Shown here piece by piece: positions 37,474-45,742 of a stretch of DNA of 64,000 nucleotides. The position numbers and the translations under genes are program-made. The notes under the pieces are model-generated. The model saw nothing but the letters and a program-made list of their open reading frames with translations, did no database searches and was not told the origin of the DNA. The stretch is from Rhizobium viscosum (GTDB lineage Bacteria > Pseudomonadota > Alphaproteobacteria > Rhizobiales > Rhizobiaceae), in assembly GCF_014873945.1 (NCBI RefSeq), contig NZ_JADBEC010000001.1, positions 1,674,001 through 1,738,000 on the forward strand. Reading direction: 5' to 3'. The first letter of the stretch is position 1; every line of letters begins with the position of its first letter.

Positions 37474-38334
37474 TTAGGAATTACGCAACACGACAGCTAC
37501 AGCCTCACCTTGTGGGAAGCTGATAACCTCCTCTGGTAAAGGCCAGTCCGCTAAAGTTTCCGGCTCGTCCTCCCCATCGATAGTGACGGTCCTGAGCCGT
37601 GAAACGAGATGGTCTAGCGTCGCTCTCGCCTGGTGCGGCAACTCGGTTGAAACGGGGGAGAGGTCCTTTGATAGACCCCAGTAATCCCAAGGTTTCAGTT
37701 CCAGCTTACGCAGGGCTGCGATTTCCTGAAGCAGGCTTCCCGCGACGAACCACTCCCCGCCAAGGTCGAGGCTCGACACGCCAAATCGGGAGGCGATCTC
37801 CGGCTCGTCTTTGATCCGAAACCATGCCTCGCCTGCCGTCAGGAACCGCTCGCGCGGCACGTCCAAGGGATCGAAGGAAACTCCCTCGATAGCTGCAAAC
37901 TCCACATCGAGCCGTTTCCAACGCACGCCGTCATGCCATTCGCAAAGCCAATGATCTTCCCAATGTCCAGGCACCAGATAGTCGGCAAATCCGACACGGA
38001 GGCGAGCCGGGGTGCCGCGCTCACGAAATCTACTAACCGCCAGTATAGCGAAATCCCGGCATACGCCGCCGACCTTGTGCTGTGCGGAATCGCCTTCAAG
38101 CAAATTGCGTTTTACAGCGACAGACAGAAGCTCTGCCAATGAACGAAGCTCCAGATCGGCGGCCTGTTCAGGTGTGAAGCCTCGTTCTTCGGACTCAGCC
38201 CCGCGAGGGTGCTGCATAAATGAGCTAATCCACCGGGCAATTGACTTGGGCTCGACGCCACCGCGCATCAATGTTTCGCGATACGGCCCAGGTTCCGAGT
38301 AGATGCTTTGGGAAGCATAGAAGGATTTGCGCAT
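37474..38334 (-). CDS. Transglutaminase-like superfamily protein
   Basis: A 286-residue cytosolic protein. The segment GGVCRDFAILAVSRFRERG carries the likely catalytic cysteine, followed by a histidine in GHWEDHWLCEW and an aspartate in RLDVEF, the Cys-His-Asp order of the transglutaminase/papain-like fold. No signal peptide is seen. The ATG at 38334 follows AAAGAGACAGC and excludes a less likely N-terminal extension. Codon use and base composition are less GC-biased than neighbouring core genes, suggesting acquisition. No partner gene is evident; function unknown. Confidence 0.75.
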   Translation of the reverse strand: MRKSFYASQSIYSEPGPYRETLMRGGVEPKSIARWISSFMQHPRGAESEERGFTPEQAADLELRSLAELLSVAVKRNLLEGDSAQHKVGGVCRDFAILAVSRFRERGTPARLRVGFADYLVPGHWEDHWLCEWHDGVRWKRLDVEFAAIEGVSFDPLDVPRERFLTAGEAWFRIKDEPEIASRFGVSSLDLGGEWFVAGSLLQEIAALRKLELKPWDYWGLSKDLSPVSTELPHQARATLDHLVSRLRTVTIDGEDEPETLADWPLPEEVISFPQGEAVAVVLRNS

Positions 38335-38471
38335 TGCTGTCTCTTTCCAGTTGAGATTGAGACACGACAAGGAGGGCAAATTTTCAAAAATTGTCAATCA
38401 GGCGCTTGTCACAAAAGTCCCGATTAAAGCGACAGTTTTGCAATTGTGTTTTGGGACGTCGCTAAAATGGA

Positions 38472-38628
38472 TATTCCGTGACAGTTGAGTGAGCGGAATG
38501 CTTCACGAACATATCTCCAGCAAGATGGCCCACCTGAAACAGCCGCGCCGCAAGCGGACCTGGCATCAACATCCGTTGGGATTCCACATTTCGGTTAGGG
38601 GGCTGGGCATGAGCCCGGCCTTTTTCGT
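38472..38628 (+). ncRNA. Candidate small RNA ending at an orphan terminator
   Basis: A plus-strand terminator (38601-38625) has no plus-strand gene before it: the flanking genes both read leftward. Upstream, TTGCAA and CTAAAAT 18 bases apart at about 38440-38470 resemble a promoter. A 49-codon frame starting at 38499 runs through the terminator but is not protein-like. The simplest reading is a small RNA of about 150 nt. Evidence is indirect. Confidence 0.3.
38601..38625 (+). terminator. Orphan rho-independent terminator
   Basis: GGCTGGGC (38601-38608) pairs with GCCCGGCC (38613-38620) around a 4-base loop, with one G-T pair, followed by TTTTTCGTTTTC. It points rightward, towards the 3' end of phnF. 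Confidence 0.7.
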
Positions 38629-38630
38629 TT

Positions 38631-39368
38631 TCAGTTCTCGATGGTGAACTGGACGCGGTCTGCGGCAAAGCGGCTGATCGAATATTGCACCGGCACGCCT
38701 TCCAGATCGGTATTCATCGCCTTGGTGATCAGGAGCACGGCGCCGGGCGTCAGTTCCAGATCGGCGAGGTCGCCGGAATCGGCGTGGGCGGCAGTGATCT
38801 CGGTCGTGGCGCGCACATAATCCGAAAGGCCGAGTGCGGCGAAAGCCTTGGTGATGGACTCGGTCTGGCGATAGGTCTCGACGAGGCCAGGAAAGCGCGC
38901 TGCCGGAAACCAGCTCGTGCCGCGTGCGACTGGCCGCCTGTCGGCATCGCGCACCGTTTCCAGCCGGATGACCGGCGTACCCTGTTCGATGCGGAGCCAG
39001 CGGGCCACCTCGGCATTGGCCGGCTCTTGCGCATGTTCGAGCAGGAGCGAGTGCGTCTCGCGTGCCTGGTCACCCAGACCATCGGTAAAGCGGGTGCGGC
39101 GGCTGATCGGAAAATTCAGGCGCTCCTTGCGCTCGATCAGTGTGCCGCGGCCCTGCACCGCGCGCACGATGCCTTCCTGAGCAAGGGCTGCAAGGGCACT
39201 GCGCACCGTATGCCTGTTGACGCCGAACTGCAGCGCCAGAGCGGTCTCAGGCGGCACCATGCCCGTTTCGTCATAGGCACCGCTGCTGATCGCCTCGCGG
39301 ATCCGGTCGGCGATCTGCCGCCAGAGCGCCACGCCCGTCTGCCGCTGCACCTGCTTTATGCCTGCCAT
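38631..39368 (-). CDS. phnF: PhnF, GntR/HutC-family regulator of phosphonate genes
   Basis: A 245-residue regulator. The N-terminal winged helix (ALWRQIADRIREAISSGAY, then ALALQFGVNRHTVRSALAAL) is of the GntR type, and the UTRA ligand domain follows (RRTRFTDGLGDQAR onward). The ATG at 39368 follows GAAGGGGTG; the frame open to 39440 is less likely. It is divergent from phnG, and an 18-bp palindrome beside the phnG start is its likely operator. In studied bacteria PhnF represses phosphonate genes. Confidence 0.92.
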   Translation of the reverse strand: MAGIKQVQRQTGVALWRQIADRIREAISSGAYDETGMVPPETALALQFGVNRHTVRSALAALAQEGIVRAVQGRGTLIERKERLNFPISRRTRFTDGLGDQARETHSLLLEHAQEPANAEVARWLRIEQGTPVIRLETVRDADRRPVARGTSWFPAARFPGLVETYRQTESITKAFAALGLSDYVRATTEITAAHADSGDLADLELTPGAVLLITKAMNTDLEGVPVQYSISRFAADRVQFTIEN

Positions 39369-39433
39369 TGCACCCCTTCCCTGATCACTTTCGACGCAAT
39401 TCATCTTCGGGCCCGGCCAATTTTGGACGTGTC

Positions 39434-39451
39434 GTGTCACACGCTTGTCAC
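39434..39451 (+). promoter_or_regulatory. Pho-box-like direct repeat upstream of phnG
   Basis: GTGTCAC-ACGC-TTGTCAC: two 7-mers with an 11-base period, close to the PhoB consensus of two CTGTCAT units separated by four bases. It lies 69 bases upstream of the phnG start, where activation by phosphate starvation is expected for C-P lyase operons. Confidence 0.6.
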
Positions 39452-39486
39452 CTCGCCGATTTAGGGATAGGTATAGCTTGTATGGT

Positions 39487-39504
39487 TGTCTATATCAATA
39501 GACA
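39487..39504. promoter_or_regulatory. Candidate PhnF operator
   Basis: TGTCTAT-ATCA-ATAGACA is a perfect 7-bp inverted repeat, 15 bases upstream of the phnG ATG. Its AT-rich spacer and size suit a HutC-subfamily GntR dimer. It sits between the Pho box and the ribosome-binding site, consistent with repression. Confidence 0.6.
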
Positions 39505-39519
39505 TTTCGAGGAAAAACG

Positions 39520-39996
39520 ATGACGGCAGCAGAGAAGACAGACGCTGCGGCGCAGGCAGGCAACGGACGCAAACGCACCGTCGATCTGCTCGCCCGCGCC
39601 GAGACACAGGAATTGCTGGCGGCGTGGGATGCGCTGGCCGAAAAGCCGGCGGCACAGTCGGTGCGCGGCCCGGAGACCGGCCTCGTCATGGTTCGCGGCC
39701 GTATCGGCGGCGGCGGTGCGCCCTTCAATCTCGGCGAAGTGACGGTGACGCGCGCAACGGTGCGCCTTGCCTCCGGCTCGGTCGGCCATGCGCAGGCGCT
39801 CGGCACTGACCGCGAGAAGGCGCGGCTTTCCGCCATATTCGATGCGCTCTGGCAGGAAGAGGCGACCAAAGGCTTCGTCGAGGAAAAATTGCTTTCGCCG
39901 ATCGCCCGGCGGATCGCCGAAGACAACAATCGCAAGGCTGAAGAAACGTCCGCGACCCGTGTCGACTTCTTCACCATGGTCCGGGGAGAAGACTGA
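39520..39996 (+). CDS. phnG: C-P lyase core subunit PhnG
   Basis: A 158-residue subunit of the PhnGHIJ core complex, which couples methylphosphonate to ATP and breaks the carbon-phosphorus bond. The segment RGPETGLVMVRGRIGGGGAP and FNLGEVTVTRATVRL are family hallmarks. The ATG follows GAGGAAAAA. It is the first gene of the phn operon; its stop overlaps the phnH start as TGATG. Confidence 0.95.
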   Translation: MTAAEKTDAAAQAGNGRKRTVDLLARAETQELLAAWDALAEKPAAQSVRGPETGLVMVRGRIGGGGAPFNLGEVTVTRATVRLASGSVGHAQALGTDREKARLSAIFDALWQEEATKGFVEEKLLSPIARRIAEDNNRKAEETSATRVDFFTMVRGED

Positions 39997-40604
39997 TGGG
40001 CATCAAGACCGACGTCCTGACCGGTGGCTTTACTGAGCCGGTTTTCAACGCGCAGAGCGTGTTCAAGATGCTGATGGACGGCATGGCACGGCCCGGCACG
40101 ATCCAGTCCGTCACGCCCGATGTTATGCCGCCCGCACCGCTCGGCATCGCCGCCAGCGCAATCGGCCTGACGCTCTGCGACCATGACACGCCGGTCTGGC
40201 TTTCCGCCGGGCTCGCCAAGTCGGCAGTCCCGGAATGGCTGGGCTTCCATGCGGGTGCGCCGCTGACCACCGAAAAGGCCGAAGCGCGCTTCGCCTTCGT
40301 TGAAGCCGGCATCACGCTTTCCACCTTCGGCCTGTTTGCATCAGGCACGCAGGAATACCCTGATCGTTCCACGACCGTCGTGATCGAACTTGCCGACCTC
40401 GAAGGCGGGCGCCGTCTCGCTTTGATGGGGCCGGGTATCCAGAGCGTGACCGAGATCGCGCCTGTCGGCCTGCCGGAGACCTTCCTGCGCCTCTGGACGG
40501 AAAACCGCGCACTCTTTCCGCGCGGCGTCGACATCGTGCTGACGGCGGGCAAGCGTTTCCTCTGCCTGCCGCGTACCACCAAGATCACAGCAACGGAGAT
40601 CTGA
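39996..40604 (+). CDS. phnH: C-P lyase core subunit PhnH
   Basis: A 202-residue PLP-transferase-like fold subunit of the C-P lyase core. Characteristic parts are FNAQSVFKMLMDGMARPGTI at the N-terminus, a CDHDTPVWL motif and FPRGVDIVLTAGKRFLCLPRTT at the C-terminus. It overlaps phnG by one base and precedes phnI by four bases. Confidence 0.95.
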   Translation: MGIKTDVLTGGFTEPVFNAQSVFKMLMDGMARPGTIQSVTPDVMPPAPLGIAASAIGLTLCDHDTPVWLSAGLAKSAVPEWLGFHAGAPLTTEKAEARFAFVEAGITLSTFGLFASGTQEYPDRSTTVVIELADLEGGRRLALMGPGIQSVTEIAPVGLPETFLRLWTENRALFPRGVDIVLTAGKRFLCLPRTTKITATEI

Positions 40605-40608
40605 GCTC

Positions 40609-41715
40609 ATGTATGTTGCCGTCAAGGGTGGCGAGGCCGCCATCGCCAATGCCCACCGCCTGCTCGCCGACCGCCGGCGCGGCGACCGCTCCGTGCCTGC
40701 CATCGGCATCGAGCAGATCGTCGAACAGCTGGCGCTCGCCGTCGACCGCGTCATGGCCGAAGCTTCGCTCTATGACCGGACGCTTGCCGCACTTGCCGTG
40801 CGCCAGTCGCGCGGCGACATGATCGAAGCGATCTTCCTGCTGCGCGCCTATCGCACGACACTGCCGCGCTTCGGCTATTCCAGGCCGCTCGATACGGCCG
40901 GCATGCAGATCGAGCGCCGCATCTCCGCCACCTACAAGGATCTCCCGGGCGGACAGCTTCTCGGCCCGACCTTCGACTATACGCACCGCCTGCTCGACCC
41001 GAGCCTGCTGACGGACGAGGCGGTGGAAGAGCCTGCCCAGCGTCCGGCCGAGACCGGCCGCGTCATGCGCGTCTCCGAAATCCTCGGCCAGGAAGGCCTG
41101 ATCGAAAATGACGGCGAACTGCCCGAGGATCACGAGACAGGCGACCTGACGCGCGAACCGATGGAATTTCCGATGACCAGGGATCTTCGCCTGCAGGCGC
41201 TTGCCCGCGGCGACGAGGGCTTCCTTCTGGCACTCGGCTATTCCACCCAGCGCGGCTATGGCCGCAACCACCCCTTCACCGGGGAAATCCGCATCGGCGA
41301 GGTCGAGGTGGAATTCGACGTGCCGGAGCTCGGCTTCGCCGTTTCGCTCGGCACGATCCAGCTCACAGAATGCCAGATGGTCAACCAGTTCAAGGGTTCG
41401 GCCAAGGCTCCGCCGCAGTTCACCCGCGGCTACGGCCTCGTCTTCGGCCAGAGCGAGCGCAAGGCGATGGCCATGTCGCTGGTGGATCGCGCATTGCGCG
41501 CCGAAGAGCTTGGCGAGGACATCACCGCGCCGGCGCAGGACGAGGAATTCGTCATTTCCCATTCCGACAACGTGCAGGCGACCGGTTTCGTCGAGCACCT
41601 GAAGCTTCCGCACTACGTGGACTTCCAGGCCGAACTCGACCTCGTCCGCCGCATGCGCCGCGAATTCGAAGCCGCCCGCAACAGCGGCGAGACCCAAAAG
41701 GAGGCCGCCGAATGA
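40609..41715 (+). CDS. phnI: C-P lyase core subunit PhnI
   Basis: A 368-residue subunit. In E. coli PhnI has nucleosidase activity and, with PhnG, H and L, joins phosphonate to the ribose C1 of ATP while releasing adenine. The N-terminal MYVAVKGGEAAIANAHRLL and the internal LARGDEGFLLALGYSTQRGYG are conserved. Its stop overlaps phnJ as ATGA. Confidence 0.95.
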   Translation: MYVAVKGGEAAIANAHRLLADRRRGDRSVPAIGIEQIVEQLALAVDRVMAEASLYDRTLAALAVRQSRGDMIEAIFLLRAYRTTLPRFGYSRPLDTAGMQIERRISATYKDLPGGQLLGPTFDYTHRLLDPSLLTDEAVEEPAQRPAETGRVMRVSEILGQEGLIENDGELPEDHETGDLTREPMEFPMTRDLRLQALARGDEGFLLALGYSTQRGYGRNHPFTGEIRIGEVEVEFDVPELGFAVSLGTIQLTECQMVNQFKGSAKAPPQFTRGYGLVFGQSERKAMAMSLVDRALRAEELGEDITAPAQDEEFVISHSDNVQATGFVEHLKLPHYVDFQAELDLVRRMRREFEAARNSGETQKEAAE

Positions 41716-42587
41716 GTGATCTCGCCACCTACAATTTCGCCTATCTCGACGAACAGACCAAACGCATGATCCGTCGCGCCATCCTGAAGGCGATCGCCAT
41801 CCCCGGCTATCAGGTACCCTTTGCCAGCCGAGAAATGCCGATGCCCTACGGCTGGGGTACGGGCGGCGTACAGGTGACGGCCTCGATCATCGGACCTGAC
41901 GACGTTCTCAAGGTCATCGACCAGGGTGCCGACGACACGACGAACGCCGTCTCCATCCGCGCGTTCTTCCAGAAGGTCGCCAATGTCGCCGTGACCACCC
42001 ACACCAAGGACGCGACGATCATCCAGACGCGCCACCGCATCCCCGAGGAGAAACTCGGCGAAGGCCAGGTGCTCGTCTACCAGGTGCCGATCCCGGAACC
42101 GCTGCGTTTCCTCGAACCGCGCGAGACCGAAACGCGCAAGATGCATGCGCTGGAAGAATACGGCCTCATGCATGTGAAGCTCTATGAGGATATCGCCCGC
42201 AACGGCCGCATCGCCACGACCTATGCCTATCCGGTGAAGGTCAATGGCCGCTACGTCATGGATCCCTCGCCGACCCCGAAATTCGACAATCCGAAAATGC
42301 ACAAGTCCGAGGCACTGCAGCTCTTCGGCGCCGGCCGTGAAAAGCGCATCTATGCCGTGCCGCCCTATACAGACGTCGTCAGCCTGGACTTCGAAGACCA
42401 TCCTTTCGAGATCCAGCGCTTCGGCAAGCCCTGCGCGCTCTGCGGCGCCGAGGACGTCTATCTCGACGAGGTGATCCTCGACGACAAGGGCGGGCGCATG
42501 TTCGTCTGCTCCGACACCGACCATTGCGAAGACCGCCGGGCACACGGACATGCCGGCGAGATGCTGGCCCGGGAGGCTGCCGAATGA
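41712..42587 (+). CDS. phnJ: C-P lyase catalytic subunit PhnJ (radical SAM)
   Basis: A 291-residue radical-SAM enzyme that cleaves the carbon-phosphorus bond, releasing the alkane and ribose 1,2-cyclic phosphate 5-phosphate. The four cysteines used for the iron-sulfur cluster and catalysis fall at residues 241, 244, 266 and 272 (PCALCG and VCSDTDHC), the same numbers as in E. coli PhnJ. The frame is open upstream inside phnI, but the ATG at 41712 overlaps the phnI stop as ATGA. It is followed by phnK, again with ATGA overlap. Confidence 0.97.
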   Translation: MSDLATYNFAYLDEQTKRMIRRAILKAIAIPGYQVPFASREMPMPYGWGTGGVQVTASIIGPDDVLKVIDQGADDTTNAVSIRAFFQKVANVAVTTHTKDATIIQTRHRIPEEKLGEGQVLVYQVPIPEPLRFLEPRETETRKMHALEEYGLMHVKLYEDIARNGRIATTYAYPVKVNGRYVMDPSPTPKFDNPKMHKSEALQLFGAGREKRIYAVPPYTDVVSLDFEDHPFEIQRFGKPCALCGAEDVYLDEVILDDKGGRMFVCSDTDHCEDRRAHGHAGEMLAREAAE

Positions 42588-43360
42588 CCGACACACCGCT
42601 TCTCAAAGTCAACGACCTCTCGAAGTTCTACGGCAACCGCATCGGCTGCCGCAACGTCTCCTTCGAGCTCTGGCCCGGCGAAGTGCTCGCCATCGTCGGT
42701 GAATCCGGCTCGGGCAAGACGACGCTACTCAACTGCATCTCCACCCGGCTGATGCCGACGACCGGCAGTGTCGAGTACCACATGCGCGACGGCAGCTACC
42801 GCGACCTCTACCACATGAACGAGGCCGAGCGCCGCTTCCTGATGCGCACGGACTGGGGCTTCGTGCACCAGAACCCGGCCGACGGGCTGCGCATGACGGT
42901 CTCTGCCGGCGCCAATGTCGGCGAGCGCCTGATGGCGGTCGGCGACCGGCACTACGGCAAGATCCGCTCCACCGCCATCGACTGGCTGGAGCGCGTCGAG
43001 ATCGATGCCGACCGCATCGACGACCAGCCGCGCGCCTTCTCCGGCGGCATGCGCCAGCGTCTGCAGATCGCCCGCAACCTCGTCACCGGCCCGCGCCTCG
43101 TCTTCATGGACGAGCCGACCGGCGGCCTCGACGTCTCGGTGCAGGCACGCCTTCTCGATCTGGTGCGCGGCCTCGTCAACGATCTCGGCCTCTCGGCCAT
43201 CATCGTCACCCACGACCTCGCCGTCGCCCGCCTTCTTTCCCATCGCATGATGGTGATGAAGGACGGCTTCGTCATCGAGCACGGCCTGACCGACCGTGTG
43301 CTGGACGACCCGCGCGAGCCCTATACCCAGCTCCTCGTTTCCTCGATCCTGCAGGTTTAA
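42584..43360 (+). CDS. phnK: C-P lyase ATP-binding protein PhnK
   Basis: A 258-residue ABC-type ATPase associated with the core complex. Walker A GESGSGKTT, signature FSGGMRQR and Walker B LVFMDEPTGG are present, with the insertion after the first strand that is usual in PhnK. The ATG at 42584 overlaps the phnJ stop. It is not a transporter subunit despite the fold; in E. coli PhnK binds PhnJ. Confidence 0.94.
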   Translation: MTDTPLLKVNDLSKFYGNRIGCRNVSFELWPGEVLAIVGESGSGKTTLLNCISTRLMPTTGSVEYHMRDGSYRDLYHMNEAERRFLMRTDWGFVHQNPADGLRMTVSAGANVGERLMAVGDRHYGKIRSTAIDWLERVEIDADRIDDQPRAFSGGMRQRLQIARNLVTGPRLVFMDEPTGGLDVSVQARLLDLVRGLVNDLGLSAIIVTHDLAVARLLSHRMMVMKDGFVIEHGLTDRVLDDPREPYTQLLVSSILQV

Positions 43361-43365
43361 GAACC

Positions 43366-44076
43366 ATGGCAACGCCCCTCGTCGTTTCAGAAGTCGCCAA
43401 GAGCTTCATCATGCACCTGCGCGACGGCATCAAGCTGCCTGTTGTCTCCGATGTCTCCTTCTCGGTCGCATCGGGCGAATGCGTCGTGCTCGGTGGCCCC
43501 TCGGGCATCGGCAAAAGCTCGCTGCTCAAGATGATCTACGGCAATTATGCCGTCGATACCGGACAGATCCTCATCGACCACAAGGGCAGGATCGTCGATC
43601 TTGCCACAGCCGATCCGCGCACCATTCTCGATGTGCGGCGCCAGACACTCGGCTATGTCAGCCAGTTCCTGCGCACCGTGCCGCGTGTTGCGGCACTCGA
43701 CGTCGTCGCCGAACCCTTGCTCGCACGCGGTGAGGCTGCCGCCAGCGCCAGACAAAAGGCTGCCGCGCTGCTCGAAAAGCTCAACCTGCCGGAAGCGCTC
43801 TGGCAGTTGCCGCCCGCCACCTTCTCGGGCGGCGAACAGCAGCGCGTCAATATTGCCCGCGGCTTCATCACCGATCACACGATCCTGCTACTCGACGAGC
43901 CGACCGCCTCGCTCGACGCGAAGAACCGCGCCGTCGTCGTCGGCATGATCGAGGAAAAGAAGAAGGCGGGTGTCGCGCTGCTCGGCATCTTCCACGATGA
44001 GGAAGTGCGCGAGGCCGCCGCCGACCGCATTCTCGACGTTCAGCAGTTCTCTCCCCGAAAGGCGATCGCAGCATGA
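43366..44076 (+). CDS. phnL: C-P lyase ATP-binding protein PhnL
   Basis: A 236-residue ABC-type ATPase with Walker A GPSGIGKSS, signature FSGGEQQR and Walker B ILLLDEPTAS. PhnL is needed with PhnGHI for the first nucleophilic step. It is five bases after phnK, and its stop overlaps the following transferase gene as ATGA. Confidence 0.94.
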   Translation: MATPLVVSEVAKSFIMHLRDGIKLPVVSDVSFSVASGECVVLGGPSGIGKSSLLKMIYGNYAVDTGQILIDHKGRIVDLATADPRTILDVRRQTLGYVSQFLRTVPRVAALDVVAEPLLARGEAAASARQKAAALLEKLNLPEALWQLPPATFSGGEQQRVNIARGFITDHTILLLDEPTASLDAKNRAVVVGMIEEKKKAGVALLGIFHDEEVREAAADRILDVQQFSPRKAIAA

Positions 44077-44690
44077 GCCGCAAGCTGGGCATCGAGCCCT
44101 ACTTCCATGAAACCGCCTCCGTCTCCAATTCGAGCTTCGGCCGCTATACGGAAGTGTCCGAGCGTTGCCGCATCAGCGAGGCGGAATTCGGCGACTATTC
44201 CTACATCATGCAGGACGGCTCCATCTGGTGCGCGACGATCGGCAAATTCGTCAACATCGCCGCTGCGGTGCGCATCAATGCGACCAACCATCCGACCTGG
44301 CGCGCGACGCTGCATCACTTCACCTATCGCGCCGTCGACTACTGGCCGGATGCCGATATGGAGGCGGAATTCTTCGAGTGGCGCCGTTCCAACCGTGTCA
44401 CCATCGGCAATGATGTCTGGATCGGCCACGGCGCGACGATCCTGCCCGGCGTGACCGTTGGCAACGGAGCCGTCATCGGTGCGGGCGCAGTCGTTTCGAA
44501 GGATGTCGCTCCCTACACGATCGTCGGCGGTGTGCCGGCCAAGCTCATCCGCGAACGCTTCCCGAAGGAAATCGGCGAGCGCATGGATCGGCTTGCCTGG
44601 TGGGACTGGGAACACGACCGGCTGCGCGATGCACTGGCTGATTTCCGGGCACTTGGGGCTGAAGACTTCCTCTCCCGATATGGCGGTTGA
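44073..44690 (+). CDS. Hexapeptide-repeat acyltransferase of the phosphonate operon
   Basis: A 205-residue left-handed beta-helix protein of the TIGR03308 type (phn-associated transferase). Hexapeptide periodicity is visible in IGNDVWIGHGATILPGVTVG and VIGAGAVVSKDVAPYTIVGG. The catalytic histidine of such acyltransferases is probably that of ATNHPTW or IGHGAT. It overlaps phnL. It may acylate aminophosphonates, as PhnO does in E. coli, but PhnO is an unrelated GNAT enzyme; the role here is inferred. Confidence 0.85.
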   Translation: MSRKLGIEPYFHETASVSNSSFGRYTEVSERCRISEAEFGDYSYIMQDGSIWCATIGKFVNIAAAVRINATNHPTWRATLHHFTYRAVDYWPDADMEAEFFEWRRSNRVTIGNDVWIGHGATILPGVTVGNGAVIGAGAVVSKDVAPYTIVGGVPAKLIRERFPKEIGERMDRLAWWDWEHDRLRDALADFRALGAEDFLSRYGG

Positions 44691-44709
44691 CCTGAATATT
44701 GCGGCGCAG

Positions 44710-44737
44710 AGTTTTGTGACAGGACTTACACAAAACT
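44710..44737. promoter_or_regulatory. Inverted repeat before phnC
   Basis: AGTTTTGTG (44710-44718) and CACAAAACT (44729-44737) form a perfect 9-bp inverted repeat with a 10-base loop in the 115-base gap before phnC. Read on the minus strand the same stretch contains two TGT(C/A)A(G) units 11 bases apart, like a reversed Pho box. No T tract follows, so it is more likely a protein-binding site than a terminator. Confidence 0.4.
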
Positions 44738-44805
44738 GACACGCGAGGTTCACGAAGCGGGACTAATGCGATCCCATAAGCAAGCCTGAAATGCGAAGGA
44801 TGAGC

Positions 44806-45654
44806 ATGATGTTCGAGCTGAAGAATGTCACACGCCGGTTCGGAAAAAAGCTCGCTGTCGATTCCGTAACGCTGGACATTCCGCAGGGCCAAATGGTCGG
44901 GATCATCGGTCGTTCGGGCGCCGGCAAGTCCACCCTGCTCCGCATGATCAACCGCCTGCAGGAGCCCTCCTCCGGCACCATCCATTTCGGCGGCCTCGAG
45001 GTCTCCGGCCTTCGCGGTCAGGCCCTGCGCAGCTGGCAGCGCGATTGCGCGATGATCTTCCAGCAGTTCAACCTCGTGCCGCGCCTCGACGTGCTCACCA
45101 ACGTCATGCTCGGCCGGCTGAACCATCGCTCGACGATCCTTAGCCTGCTCAACGTCTTCAGCCGTGAAGAGCGCATCCAGGCCATCGCGGCGCTCGAGCG
45201 CCTCGGCATCGAGCAGACGGCGCTGCAGGCCGCCGGCACGCTTTCGGGCGGTCAGCAGCAGCGTGTGGCGATTGCCCGCGCTCTGATGCAGAACCCGAAG
45301 ATGGTTCTCGCCGACGAGCCGATCGCCTCGCTCGACCCGCTGAACGCCAAGATCGTCATGGACGCGTTGCGCGATATCAACGAGCGCGAAGGCATCACCG
45401 TCATCACCAACCTGCACACGCTCGATACGGCCCGCAACTACTGCGAACGCATCGTCGGCATGGCAGGTGGCCGCGTCGTATTCGACGGCAAGCCCTCCGA
45501 ACTGACGACCGAGGCCGTGAAGGAAATCTACGGCACGGACAAGGATGGCGCGGGCATCGACGAAACGATGACCTCGACCGCCATCAACATGGTTCCGGAA
45601 GGAGCCGAAAACCAATCCGCCGGCAACCAACCGCTGGCGCTGGCCGGTCTGTGA
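44806..45654 (+). CDS. phnC: Phosphonate ABC transporter ATP-binding protein
   Basis: A 282-residue ATPase of the phosphonate importer. Walker [10 protein letters not shown], signature LSGGQQQR and Walker [11 protein letters not shown] are present. The frame starts at 44791, but AAGG at 44796-44799 favours the ATG at 44806 (or the adjacent 44809), giving [13 protein letters not shown]. An independent promoter is possible because of the 115-base gap after the transferase gene. It works with PhnD, PhnE1 and PhnE2. Confidence 0.94.
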   Translation: MMFELKNVTRRFGKKLAVDSVTLDIPQGQMVGIIGRSGAGKSTLLRMINRLQEPSSGTIHFGGLEVSGLRGQALRSWQRDCAMIFQQFNLVPRLDVLTNVMLGRLNHRSTILSLLNVFSREERIQAIAALERLGIEQTALQAAGTLSGGQQQRVAIARALMQNPKMVLADEPIASLDPLNAKIVMDALRDINEREGITVITNLHTLDTARNYCERIVGMAGGRVVFDGKPSELTTEAVKEIYGTDKDGAGIDETMTSTAINMVPEGAENQSAGNQPLALAGL

Positions 45655-45742
45655 GAGGGACGGCCGCGATCGAATGCCCGCGTAAAGGGCAGATTTCTTC
45701 GTAACAAAACGACCGGGTCCCCGGTCATTCAGGAGAGAACCC

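Noticed and set aside
38499..38648. Possible 49-codon gene in the gap between the transglutaminase-like gene and phnF
   Set aside because: It runs through a terminator hairpin and into phnF antisense, and its product has no protein-like pattern; a small RNA fits better.
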